Shown in pieces: positions 42,201 to 52,828 of a stretch of 64,000 nt of DNA. Source of the DNA: Isochrysis galbana (taxonomy: Eukaryota > Haptophyta > Isochrysidales > Isochrysidaceae); NCBI GenBank assembly GCA_018136815.1, contig CM030934.1, positions 1,998,695-2,062,694 on the forward strand. Direction: 5' to 3'. The notes under the pieces were generated by a model. That model saw nothing but the letters and a program-made list of their open reading frames with translations. It ran no database searches and had not been told where the DNA came from. The translations under genes and the position numbers were made by a program. How positions within the stretch are numbered: the first letter of the stretch is position 1; every line of letters begins with the position of its first letter.

Positions 42201-43321
42201 CCCTTCCCCAAAGAAGAGGAGGGGGGCACTCGGGGGCAAGTGAGTCCACGGGTTCAGCCTCCAAGTATAGTAAAGAAGAGGGCCCCCCGCACGGTCGGGC
42301 GCGGAGGGAGATTTGGGGGGCAGAAGAGAACGAGAAGAGAAGGGGACGACGAGGACGGGGAGGAGGAGGGGGGGGAAGAAGGAGAAGATCTCGGAAGGGA
42401 AGAGAAGAAGAAGGAGGGAGGGAGAGGAGAGGAGAGTGAAGGTGGAAGGGGAGAGGGGAGGGGGGGCGGCGGCGGCCTGCGAAGGAGCGAAAGGGTTCGA
42501 TCGGGAAGGGAAAAAGAGAGAGAATAAGGAGAAGAGTGGCGCCCCCCCTCCCCCTCCCGGGGGTGGTGGCGGAGAGAGTAAAAATTGGCGCCTGGAGGGA
42601 GGAAAGTCGAGGGGGGGAGGGGGGGGAGCAGGCGAGAAGCGGAGAGAACGCGAGGTCAGAGGAGGGGGGAGGGTTGCAGGAGGGTTGCAGAGACGCCGAG
42701 GGCCACCCGGTGCGCCCCCCAAAGACGGGCGGCTTCCTAAGGGAGGGCCGTGACTCGCCCCAGCCGCTTCACAGGCGATCTTGACACCTCGCCGCCATCA
42801 GGATCCCTTGACTCTCGGCTTTTCCGCCGGGGGGCGGAACTACCTCCTCACGCGAGAAGGGAGAAGAAGATGGTGGTAGTATCCCACGCCGCCGCCCTGC
42901 CGCGCCACACAGGCGCCCCCCACCGGCGGAAGAGAGAGAGAGAGGAGAAAACGGCGCGTGAGAGGTGAGAGACGGAGAGAAGAGAGCCGGCGGCGGGGTG
43001 GAGCGGCTCGGCTGCCACATCTCGGCAGAATCTGGACAGCCCCAGCTCGGACGATACAGTTTGGAGAAGAGAGTCTCCGACGTGAGATTTGGAGATGATT
43101 CCGAGATGATTCGATTGGCCTCTCTGGCCGTGGCGGGTACACAGCCGAAGGACCCACCAAGCGCCATCGCTCACGTGTGCTCGAAACGGGCGCAGCACGT
43201 CCCGCCGGGATTCTATACGCCAACACGGCAATACGTGTTCCACTTTGGCGAGCTCGACTACGATGTTGGCGATGGAGATGGCGCCCTCGCCATGCCTGCT
43301 GCTCGCATCGTTGCATGGTGG
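42201..43321. other. No gene recognised
   Basis: GA-rich to 42700, then mixed sequence. Plus-strand 42965-43324 and minus-strand 42848-43333 frames overlap and show no known motif. The satellite transposon E3 starts right after. Confidence 0.35.
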
Positions 43322-43993
43322 TAGCCCGGTCACTCACTAGGGGGGTGCGAAGGGCACGCACCATCTGTAATGGGCAAACGAAGGCCTAAATAAGCTCCCT
43401 ATAGGTTCCGGTATGGGAGATCAGCAAAAAAAACCGGGGGTCTTCCGGCAAAATTTTCGAAAAATACCCGATTTCAGGCCTCTGACGGCCGTGCGGAAAT
43501 ATATGTCAGGCCCCCCTCCGGTATTATTTTACCGATGGCCTTCATGCGCGCCTCTCGCAGCGAAACACGAAACCATGGGCATCGACAGCTGACCCGGACC
43601 AAAGATCCTGGTTCTATACACACAGCAATATATTTTCACTATGTTTTTATGGACTTGAACGTGTACGTAAGTATCGCAAAAACTAAAGACGCTAACCGCT
43701 AAAAACACCAAGGGCTCGAGAACCCAACTTCGACCCGCGACCGGGGGCGCCACGAGGCCGTTCGAGTCACCGCTCACCATATGGATGCCGCTACCAGCAC
43801 CAAAGTGCGCGTATGCCGCCCTCACAGCCACGCCAATCGCGCCCGCCGCCCCCGCGCACTGCGTCGAAATCGGCCGCTTGCGGCCCCCGGTGATGACGTC
43901 GTCACGCCTCAAGACGCGCCCTGAGTGCCCAACTTCGACCCGCGACCGGGGGCGCCACGAGGCCGTTCGAGTCACCGCTCGCCAAATGGATGC
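43322..43993 (+). mobile_element. Satellite-carrying transposon, truncated copy 3 (E3)
   Basis: It starts TAGCCCGGTCACTCACT at 43322 and continues with arm X (homologous to 22858-23250 and the reverse of 21320-21675). From about 43718 to 43993 it has about 1.3 units of a 206-bp repeat (CCCAACTTCGACCCGCGACC at about 43723 and 43929) homologous to the E1/E2 units (ACGCCAATCGC core shared). A LINE piece cuts it off at about 43994. Arm Y and the right terminus are not in the window. Confidence 0.75.
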
Positions 43994-45034
43994 CGACGAG
44001 TCGCGGCGCGGCGAGACCATTGTGGACGAGGGCTTTGACCAGGATGCTTAACGTGATCTTCGAGGCTTGTGCTAGGCCGTCGGCTTCCACCACAAAGTGG
44101 GCCGCTACATCTTGAAGGGCCTCGTACAACGCCTTTTTTGACGAGGCGCCCTTCCTGTTGAGTTTGTCCTCGATGGACTCGATTTCGATTTTGACCGCCG
44201 CCACATCTACTTGGTGGACGCGGATGGTAGTTTGGAGGCCATAGCGAGCTTGAAATTGTTGCATGCATTCCTCGTTGACCGCGATGTGCCAAGGGCCTCG
44301 CGAGGAGCGAGCCCAGAAGTCTGGCTCGGGGTCGACGCCCTCGAGCTCGAGTAAGAGTTCCACGATTGCCGCGTAGACCGTCGTGTCAAGCAAGGAGTAC
44401 GAGATCGCCCGCCTGGCTGAAGGACATTTCGTAGACTGCGTCTGTGTCAGCATGTTGGTCTTCGTTCTCTGAGTCTTGGTCCTGCAGGTCAGGCCCAGGG
44501 GGAGTAGGGGTCAGTTGCGTCGTGAGTTGGTGAGAGTGGAGAGACAGGAGCACAGGCTGTCCAGGAGGTCTCGTGTTGCGTGCAGCGGCTGGCGTTCTGT
44601 CTCTGTGTGGCCAGAGATGTGTGGGGCTTGCTTGTGCCAGATAGGTTGTCAAGATGTTGTGCCCATAAGGGCCACCCGGCCGCGGGCCGCGCCGCCGAGG
44701 CGGCGCGACCCTTGCCAGGGTGGGAGGGGCCTCTGCCATAAGGCATGCCCAGTGGAGTGCAGGTCCCTTTTGTCTGATGCTGTCTTTCTGTGGTCTGCAG
44801 TCTGCTGCCCCCCATGGGGAGGGCCAGCATGGCTGCTGTGTGTGTTGTGGCCGAGGCCACGGGCCGTGTGACGCGACCAAGGTCGCGCGCACCTGCTCGG
44901 CCTCTGAGGGCGGACGCGGCCGCTTCGCGAGCGACAGGTCCATGTGGGCGGGGGGGCCGCCCTCGGCGGGGGGCCCGAAGGAGAGGGGAGTCGCGCCGGC
45001 GCGCTCCATCGCGACCAAGTATAAACTTAGTTGA
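43994..45034 (-). mobile_element. LINE ORF1 copy, 3'-truncated
   Basis: On the minus strand the 5' end AACTAAGTTTATACTTGGTC is followed by ATGGAGCGCGCC. A Pro-rich N-terminal region follows (LAKRPRPPSEAEQVRATLVA). After a frame change near 44400, the domain RGPWHIAVNEECMQQFQARY and IESIEDKLNRKGASSKKALY corresponds to the GPWIFYVDDDAHEQFKAAYG block at 31983-33053. The element breaks off inside satellite E3. Confidence 0.6.
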
Positions 45035-45169
45035 GATAGGAGTAGGAGGAAGAGAGAAGGGAGTGACTCAAGGTCGAGGAGAGTACCCTGAGGGTTGCGC
45101 AGGTTACTCAAGTCGCAGTCATTTATTTCTCGAGGATTGCTCACGGCGCGAGCTGGTAAGGGCCGTTCT

Positions 45170-45620
45170 TCTTTGGTGACGAGATCACCGGAACCAACTT
45201 CTCCGCTAAAGAGGGAACTGGGGAAGGGGAAGGGGGTTGTTAGGGGTTAAGGTTGGGTAGTAGGGAGGTACACTAGCAAGCTGCCTCACGCCGCGCATGT
45301 AGCGGGAATTTTTAAGAAGATTTTTTTCTTTGGTGACGAGAGTTCCTCCCCCCCCCCCCGGTGCTTTTTCCCGGAGAGTCGCCCGACGTAGGTCGGTCCG
45401 CCTCAATGGGTTTTCCCTCATTTTAACTTGTGGGGAGTTAGAATGGGAGCCGGGGGCCTGCGAGGGGGGAGATTTGAAGGGGTGCACATAGGTGTATGTG
45501 TATGTGTCTGTGGCATCAGCACGCCTCAAGGTGTACGGGCAGGTGCACTGAGGGCTGTCGTGTTAGTACCGGGTTAGTGAGAGTAGAGGTACTAATGCTC
45601 AGTTAGATTATTATTATCCC
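45170..45620 (+). repeat. LINE 3'-end fragment
   Basis: Plus-oriented tail of the same family, ending GAGGTACTAATGCTCAGTTA, then an ATT-repeat tail (GATTATTATTAT). It matches 2035-2310 (reverse) and 38655-38755. Confidence 0.6.
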
Positions 45621-45629
45621 TCGCAGGCG

Positions 45630-45930
45630 CTAGCACTCCTGAATTCTGAGCCTCTGGGCCCCGCACGCTGCACCTGTCTGCCTGTCGATCGACCAAAGGG
45701 GAGGGGGGGTTGGAGCGATGGGCTGGCCACGGCGAGCGAGGCAGGCGAGCCTGCCATGGAGAGAGTGGGCCAGCTGTGCATGTTGGCAACAATGTTGGCC
45801 CTGGCATGCCATAGCCATAGATAGGGCATGGCCATGGAGTGGGCGGTTCCTCCCCCACAGCAGAGGAGGAATGGAGAGGGGGGGGGGGGGGTCGTGCCCC
45901 CCAATGGGTGAACCAAGTATAAACTTAGTT
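45630..45930 (-). repeat. LINE 5'-end fragment
   Basis: Read on the minus strand it starts CAACTAAGTTTATACTTGGT and is homologous to the 5' part of the insertion at 14788-15537 (GGCAGACAGGTGCA block and others). Confidence 0.6.
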
Positions 45931-46594
45931 GGTAATTATCGATCATCAATTTGAAGTAGTAATTTGAAGTACTACGAGGACCAATCACAATCATCACACA
46001 TTCGCAGGTCAATCTGCGCCAACCACTAAACACCAACGACTCACAACGTACGTTGTGAGCACGTCAAACTGTGCACGCATATACATGTCTGAAGAACCGA
46101 TGGCAAAGTGGGTACAATCGCCGTCACCTCTCCCCGGCAACCCACCCTACCTGCACCCGCGTGAGCCATGTCGTCTTATCGTCCTTGACGCGACAAGCGG
46201 ACGACGACCTCACAACAGACGTGGGGAATGGGGGATTGCCCGCACACCAACGAGCCGCCTTGTATGTACCACCTTGTGTGTACCAAAGAGTCGCCCAGAA
46301 TGCAAGAGCGCCGCGTCGTCGTCAACAAGCCCCACCACTAGGGCTGCGGCCTGGATGTGGGGAGGTTGCGCGTGGACGAGGAAGCGAGTGCCTGAAAGCG
46401 CCTAGCTATCAGGGTAGTTTGGTTGAGCAATTTCGGCATTCCTCCCCTCAGGCAATAGTTGCCCAGATGACTCCCACTTTTCAAAGGCCGGGTGTCACGA
46501 CGGTAGCTGTCGAGGGTGGCTGAGATGAAAGTAGAGCCTTGCCGCCCTCCAACAGTATGGCGCGCGCACCAGCGCGCAACAGGGAAGTACGACG
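45931..46594. other. No gene recognised
   Basis: Short overlapping frames only. It lies downstream (3') of the gene at 46595-48495. Confidence 0.35.
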
Positions 46595-48495
46595 CTAGCG
46601 AGGGGCGAACTCGCGCTTGGAGTCGAGAGCAAAACGAGCGCGCGTGGGGCTGTTGGGCAATCTGGATTGCGGCGGAGACTTGTAGAAGACCGCCTCCTCC
46701 ACCATAGTCGTGGCGATAGGCTCGCCCTTGTAGTCGAGCTCGCGCACCCACTGCGCACAGAGGAAAGGGGCGTCGCGGAATTTATCAACAGCGCGACGCT
46801 GCGCCTCCGACTCCAAGCGCTGAGGAGCCACCCAGGAGCGTGGAGCGGCATAAGGCCGACACCGATGCCGTTCGACGCTGCGACGGCAAGAGTGGCCGGC
46901 AAGCTGTGCGGCACTGCGCTGCCTATCGCGGATCGAAGGGAGGCAAGGGGCCGAGGCTCACCTTTGTGGGCGCCATGCTCTTGGCGATGCCCTCCACGGC
47001 CTGTCCCACCTCTGTGGGCACGCGGAGCGGGGGCGGCGGTCGCGCCCGCCAGTTGGCCGCGTCGTGATCCAGCATCCTCTCCTGGTCGGGACGGAAGCCG
47101 GGAGCGCGCGGTTTGGGCGAGATGTACTCGGGCTCGCCGCCTTTCCAGGTGTCCGGCACGTGCACCTCCAACCCCTTGGCGTCGGGCACGATCCGCTTGC
47201 CTTCGGGCGAGCTCTGTACGGGCGGCCGGTCGTACGGCAGCGAGTAGACTACCGAGCTCCTCGCCGTCGCGTTTGCGTTGAGCGCCTCGAGCTCCGCCTT
47301 GGGCCGCGCGAACTGCGACCCGGCGAGCTTGTCGTGCTCAGCCGCGTTCGCCTGCCGGCTGCGCTGCATATCCCACTGGATGTCGCCCTCCACAGTGGAG
47401 CGCCAGCCGTACTGGGCCGGCGCCGAGCGGTACTCGTGCACGATAGAGCCATCGGAGCGCTCGCGCATAGAAGGCTCCATTGGCGGCCCGTCGGTGCGAA
47501 AGTCGTGCGATTGGGCGGAGGCGCGGCCGGCGTGAGCGCGCGCGGGCGGTGGCGCCGGAGGGTGGCCCTCGTGTGAGATGGAGACATTGGACAATGTGAT
47601 GCGACCAGCGTGCCCACGGGGGTGTATCGGTGAACCATTCTTGTCGGTCGGTCCTAGGTCGCGCGCGTGGAACTGCAGCTCGAACGAAGACCGGTTGCTC
47701 TTCTCGGGTGCCACACGGATAGATGTGCGGGTGGGCGAAGCAGGTTGCGACGTGTCGAACAGTCCGGAGGCGCGCGAGCTCTGCCGCCTCATCTGGTAGT
47801 CGAGCGCTATCTCGCGCGAGGTGGAAGCCAAGGACTTGAAGTACACATCCGTCGGCGGGCGCGCGTCCGTGTCCGGCGAACTGTCGCTCTGGCAGCCGAA
47901 GCCCATCTACGTACAAGGTGTCATGAGCACGGATGAAGACGTGCTCGCCCACTATTGTGGGGGGGACGAGAAGAGACGAGGGGGAGGCGCAAGTAGTGGC
48001 GGGCCGGCGGGCAGACATGCGTACATGGCGGCTCTTAGACGGCAAGCACGGCTCTGGACTCGGCGAGCGGCCGCCGCCGGAGGTGCTGAAGGAGGAAGAG
48101 CTGTATGAGTGCTGGAACGGCACTGCCGTGGGCAAGCTGAGCGTCGAGCTGGCAACCTCCGAGTAATGGTTCGGGTTCCAGTCGACCTTGCCGCGGCCGC
48201 GGTAGCCGCCTGTGGCCGCGTAGTTGATCTCTGCCTCAGTCGGCGGCGCGACGGGAGATATGGGTCCGTCACGTTGCCCCATATGTCGGTTGTACACACT
48301 CTCGTCGAACCTAGAGGGCGAGAGCGAGCGCACTTTGCCGGCGTACGTCGCCGTCTCGGGCTGCGCCCTGCTGTGGCTCTGTCCGACACGCACCTGTGCA
48401 AGATGTGCGCCGAAGGACTCCTCGTCGAACGAGTCCCTTGCCCTGCCGAGGCTGAGCAGCGTGGGCGGGCTGTGGAAGAGAGCGTCTAGAGCCAT
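46595..48495 (-). CDS. Three-exon gene of unknown function
   Basis: Proposed exons are 48495-48025, 47906-46962 and 46819-46595, all in phase 0, giving about 546 residues. The start MALDALFHSPPTLLSLGRAR directly follows a CT tract. The second intron has an AAG|GTGAGC donor and a CTCCTCAG acceptor; the first intron's donor (CAT|GTACGC) is weaker, and its acceptor could be at 47906 or nine bases further in. Recognisable segments are SFDEESFGAHLAQVRVG, INYAATGGYRGRGKVDWNPN, DTWKGGEPEYISPKPRAPGF, RPDQERMLDHDAANW and, in the last exon, FLCAQWVRELDYKGEPIATT. It is hydrophilic, rich in Ser, Pro and Arg, with no membrane segment or catalytic motif that I recognise. The Trp/Tyr-rich short motifs recall cytoskeletal or flagellar structural proteins, but that is only an impression. 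Confidence 0.6.
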
Positions 48496-48835
48496 CGGAG
48501 CGAGAAAGGAAGGAGGGGATGGGGTGGGGAGGGAGGGCCGGGCGTGGTCCCGTGCGCTCGGTCTGGTATTGCTGCTCTCGAGTGCAAGCGGGGAGGGTTT
48601 GGGGGGGCAGGGGGGGGAGGGGGGGGGCGTTGAGCGGGCGAGCGGGCGAGCGTGGGAGAGAGGGGGAGAGGCGAGGAGGGAGAGGAGAGGAGTGGGGGGT
48701 GGGGGGGGAAGCGGGGGGAGAGAGAGCGAGAGAGGGAGGGAGGGAGGGAGAGGGAGAGAGAGGAGAAGGAGGACAAGAGAAAAACGGAGAGAAGAAGAAA
48801 GAGAAGAGAGAGAAGAGAAGAAGAAGAGGCATGTG
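48496..48835 (-). promoter_or_regulatory. CT-rich tract (coding strand) upstream of the 48495 start
   Basis: Purine-rich on the plus strand, so polypyrimidine on the coding strand, reaching within about 15 bases of the start codon. Confidence 0.5.
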
Positions 48836-49300
48836 TGGGCGTCCGTTAGGGGTGGTGGCGGAGGCGGCCCCTCGGCCTCGCGGCCGAAAGCCAAAAAGTC
48901 CGTTTCATCGTGAGCCGTCGCGCCGCGCGGGGGGGGGAAGTCGTTCTTTTCGCCCATCGGAGTGCAATCTCCGTTAGAAATTGTAGTCTTGTAAGAGGTC
49001 TTGTTGGCTAGCATCCCTAGCCACATACACCGGACGAGCCATGCACCAACCGCGCACACCCCCATCGCGGGGTAGGGGCTCCGTTGCCGATGAGGCACGG
49101 TCCCTCAGCACTAGGATTAAACCAGGACAACAAGAAAACTCTGACACTCCCCCATCGCCAAAGGCGAATCCCTATTTCCCATCCGACGTCATTCCCAATG
49201 AAAGATACAAGCATACGTCAGGACTGAATCGAGCTCAAGCGAGATGACGCATAGGCCGACGAAGGATTCTCATTAGGCCGATAAAGGCGTAATGGCTCCA

Positions 49301-50506
49301 CTACGGCATGAGGCCCGTCAACTCTAAGAGAGTTTGCAGGTTGACCGGTGGGACATGCGGAAGTGCGACAAGTCTCCAACAAATTTCTTGGTTGAGGCAT
49401 TCGGATAGGGAGAACAAATTGGCGCGGGCACCTTTGACGTTGGCGGCGGCGAATGCATCCGCTAAGTCTTGGTGTGCGGGCTCTGCATCGTCGGCATCGG
49501 CTAGCATCGCGTCCGGCCTTCCGGCTCGAGCATTGTTGCGAGCCGCACGGCGGCGGATGAGGCCGTCTTGAACGAGAGAGCGCCAAACCTTGTCGAAGTA
49601 AGACTGCATGGAGTGAAAGTCTCGGGTGAAGCCATTAGGGACTAAATTTCCGGCGGCGTCGGGCGCAAGCACGACCTTTTTGAAGCGCCAGTCATTGGCT
49701 GTAGATTGGAGTTCATTTATGGCGGCAAGTTGAAGTGCCGTGTGGTCGCAATTTGTGAGACATTGCAAGAGTTTGAGGCAGAAGTCGTCTTCGGATTTCG
49801 TCGCGTTGTCCGGACGATCGGAGTTTAAGCCCAAGAGATGATGGGAGAAAGAGTGGATAGTGTTCTCATCGATGCCGACGGTGTCGAATGAGGCGTTGAA
49901 CCAAAGGTTGTCGAGACCAAGAATGTCGAGAGAGGTAGTGGGAATCTTACATTGCGCCGTGAGAAAGATCCACGCGGCTCGGCCATCGTTGGAATGACTG
50001 CGGAGGATGTGGTCTTTAAGGTGTTGATTAGTGAGATGGAAATATATCTCCTTGAAGAGGCGCTTGTTGCGGCGAGCGCGAAGCTTGGTCTGAGCGGCAT
50101 TGGCATTCCCGTTCGTTGCACGCCAGACATCTCCACCGACGTCGTGTCCCATTAGCGTTTGATATAGATCATTCTCGTCGTTGTCGCTTTGGATGGCAGC
50201 GAGCGAGACTTGGAAGGCTCGTTCAAAATGCTCGAATGGGCGACCGCGCTGTCCATCAAATGGGGGCGCAAGGGGGTATTTCTTGCGATCCCAGTCTTTA
50301 TCCTGTGTAGAGAGCATGAAGGCATCATGAATTGTGTCTTCGGGTTCTTGGGAAAGTTCTCCCAAAAGATCATGAAATGACGACGAAGTGGTGTCAAACG
50401 GTGGCCTGCCGAAGTTTGGCAGCTCACAGGAATTTGATCGAGTTACAGGCGGGATTGAGAAAGGGGTCGAGCGCCGCGGAGGGATGGTGAATATCACGCG
50501 CGGCAC
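49301..50506 (-). CDS. Copia-type Gag-like frame (fossil)
   Basis: About 400 residues resembling the UBN2/Gag family of Ty1/copia elements: RLFKEIYFHLTNQHLKDHIL, GRAAWIFLTAQCKIPTTSLD and HSFSHHLLGLNSDRPDNATK. No zinc knuckle or pol region follows it before the polypurine-like tract, so it would belong to a non-autonomous or decayed element. The frame itself looks continuous. Confidence 0.6.
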   Translation of the reverse strand: MPRVIFTIPPRRSTPFSIPPVTRSNSCELPNFGRPPFDTTSSSFHDLLGELSQEPEDTIHDAFMLSTQDKDWDRKKYPLAPPFDGQRGRPFEHFERAFQVSLAAIQSDNDENDLYQTLMGHDVGGDVWRATNGNANAAQTKLRARRNKRLFKEIYFHLTNQHLKDHILRSHSNDGRAAWIFLTAQCKIPTTSLDILGLDNLWFNASFDTVGIDENTIHSFSHHLLGLNSDRPDNATKSEDDFCLKLLQCLTNCDHTALQLAAINELQSTANDWRFKKVVLAPDAAGNLVPNGFTRDFHSMQSYFDKVWRSLVQDGLIRRRAARNNARAGRPDAMLADADDAEPAHQDLADAFAAANVKGARANLFSLSECLNQEICWRLVALPHVPPVNLQTLLELTGLMP

Positions 50507-51005
50507 GACCAGTCCTCGCCGAGTACGGCTGTCGGTGCGATGGAGATTGCACCAGATGGCTTCGGAGATCAGTGCATGTTCGCCCGCGGGATTAAAATAG
50601 AATTCCCAGTCGTCGTCTCCCCCAGGATAAAAATAGAATCCCCAGTCGTCGTCTCCCCCAGGCGGTGATGGTTCGGGGAAAAGTCCTCGGCCGGCCAGTT
50701 CCGCGCGGGGGGGTTCCCCTGCGGACGCTTCCTTGCGGGGTGAGGTTCCCCCGCGGGGGGGCGCGCGGGGGGGGTTCCTGCCCTCCTCCCTCCGGAGTTC
50801 CTGTCGGCGTCTGCGGCGCGCGGGGGGGAATTCCTGTTCCCCCTCCGGAGGTCCGGTCGGCGTTTTCTGCGCGCGGGGGGGGAATCTTGGACCTTTCGCC
50901 TGCGCCCTCTGCGAGCCTGTCTCCCAAGGGGGGGGGTGCAGCAGAGGTGGCAGCTATGCAGTTTGACGAAACAGTGGGGAGGCGCGCGCAATCGTTTGAC
51001 GAATT

Positions 51006-51855
51006 GTGATGGCCCTTAGGGCCTGAGGACAATGAGGAAGGTGGCAAGCCGGCGGCAGGCGCGGCTGAGGAGACGGCTTCGGAGACGATGACGGGCTGAA
51101 GCCCGTCAGCAGAGGAAGGCGGGCAGGCGGGCTTGAGCGAGGGCGAGGACGGCGGCGAGAACGACATGGAACGAGCGGCGAGAGGCGAGGGCGAGTGAGA
51201 GGAGGGCTGTGATGGCAGGGGCTGGCGAGGCGAGGCGAGTTTGTTGGGTACGAGTGTTACGAGAGCGAGAGCGACGAGAGCGAGAGCGACGACGGATGAC
51301 GACTGACGACAGGACGACGGACAACGACACCCAGGAAAACACCCCGACTCTCGCCCCACGACTTTCTCACGTAACTCGACTAAAATCAAACCCAAACACT
51401 CCGGCCAGACGACGACGGACGACGATCAGAAGGCGATCTGTCGGCGATCCCGTCTGGAAGGGGAATCGCACCATAACGGAAACGAGGGGCAATCCTGCTG
51501 CACAAGATTCCAAGAGACCTACCAAATAAGACGAGAGAAGTGCGGTGTGCCTAAGGGGGAGATGCGATGAGATTGCAAATTAAACCTGATTGCAATCACT
51601 GCAGTAGATAGAGAAACGTGGAGAAGATAGCGAATTAAACCTATTTGCGAGGCGCCTAGGAGGGAGAAGGGTGGGGAAACTTCCTTCTCTTTCGAGAGAA
51701 AGAGAGAGAACGCTCCACAACCCAAGACCCTACCTATGCGTCCAAGCGAAGCTTTTTGACCGAGAACGAGAACGAGAGAATTATAACGATAAATGCCGAA
51801 TGACGAAGAGAAGCCTAACGAGTGTCGATTCGCGAATGCGACACCCCCCTGCTAG
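51006..51855. repeat. Dispersed repeat B, copy 3 (fullest)
   Basis: From TGTGATGGCCCTTAGGGCCT at 51006 to GAATGCGACA at about 51843. It aligns with 7690-8495 and 28285-29240. TG...CA ends and position between LTR-element parts suggest a solo or partner LTR, but no matching partner lies at the other side of the pol frame. Confidence 0.6.
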
Positions 51856-52828
51856 GATCGAGCGTCCCGCGAGAGAACCTAACGGACATCGGAGAGCTCC
51901 GAACAAGCCACAAAAAAAAGGTGGAAGAGCAATCCCGAACGAGACCGAATGTGCGAAGAGCGAAGAGCGAATAAATCCGAAGAGCGAATGAAACAATAAA
52001 TCTGAAGAGCGAATGAAACAATAAATCCGAATGGAGGGAGAGCCGCGCACCCAACGCCGAACCAAGACGGAAGACGTGATGAGCGACGCACCGAGAAGTT
52101 ACGAATTACGAACAACGAACAATCGAGGACCGATGAGAACGCGGAACGACAAGAATCGAGAATCGAGAGCGAGAAACGAAGAACGCGGAACGACGAGAAT
52201 CGAGAATCGACGATGAATCGAAGAACGAGAAACGAAGAACGCGGAACGACGAGAATCGAGAATCGAGAATCGAAGAACGAACGACGAACGACGAACGACG
52301 AACTATAAGAATAGTGCGCGACGATCGAAGAGACAGGAAGTACCACACCCGTCCGGACGATAAGTGTAGAATCGGCGGCCGGCGCTGCAGACCGCAGGAC
52401 TCAACGCTGCAACCCATCCCCTTCTCTCTTTTACGAGAGTTTTACCTGGATGTTTGGGCGGTGTGGCGGCACCCAAGTTACAACGCGGCGTCTCCTGTTC
52501 TTCGATATATGAGTAGTCGAACAGCCAACGGCGAAAGGCGGCGAGATATCACGACGGGCTCGGCACGTCACGCGCGAGCTAAACGACGAGGTACGGGGGT
52601 CTCCTGACAGAGCGCAGCGAAAGGGGAGGGAGATCCATCCTCCGTGGTCGAAAGGGGGGGCGAGCCATACCTCTCTTCCCGCGGGGGGGAACTATTCGGC
52701 GGCCGCGGGGGGAAAATTCGGCGACCGCGGGGGGGAACTGGAAAAGAATTCCCGTACGTTCCCGTACCCCGATCAAACGTAAACGACGGCGTTGATAGAT
52801 ATCGGAGGGGGCGTGACAGTCGCGACTG
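51856..52828. other. Unassigned sequence beside the pol frame
   Basis: 51930-52320 is a simple, purine-biased zone with recurring GAATCGAGA and GAACGACGA words. 52620-52740 has G-run clusters. It probably belongs to the 3' untranslated part of the Ty3 element. Confidence 0.35.

Noticed and set aside
42186-42753. Pro- or Gly-rich frames on both strands
   Set aside because: They lie in a GA/CT low-complexity tract.
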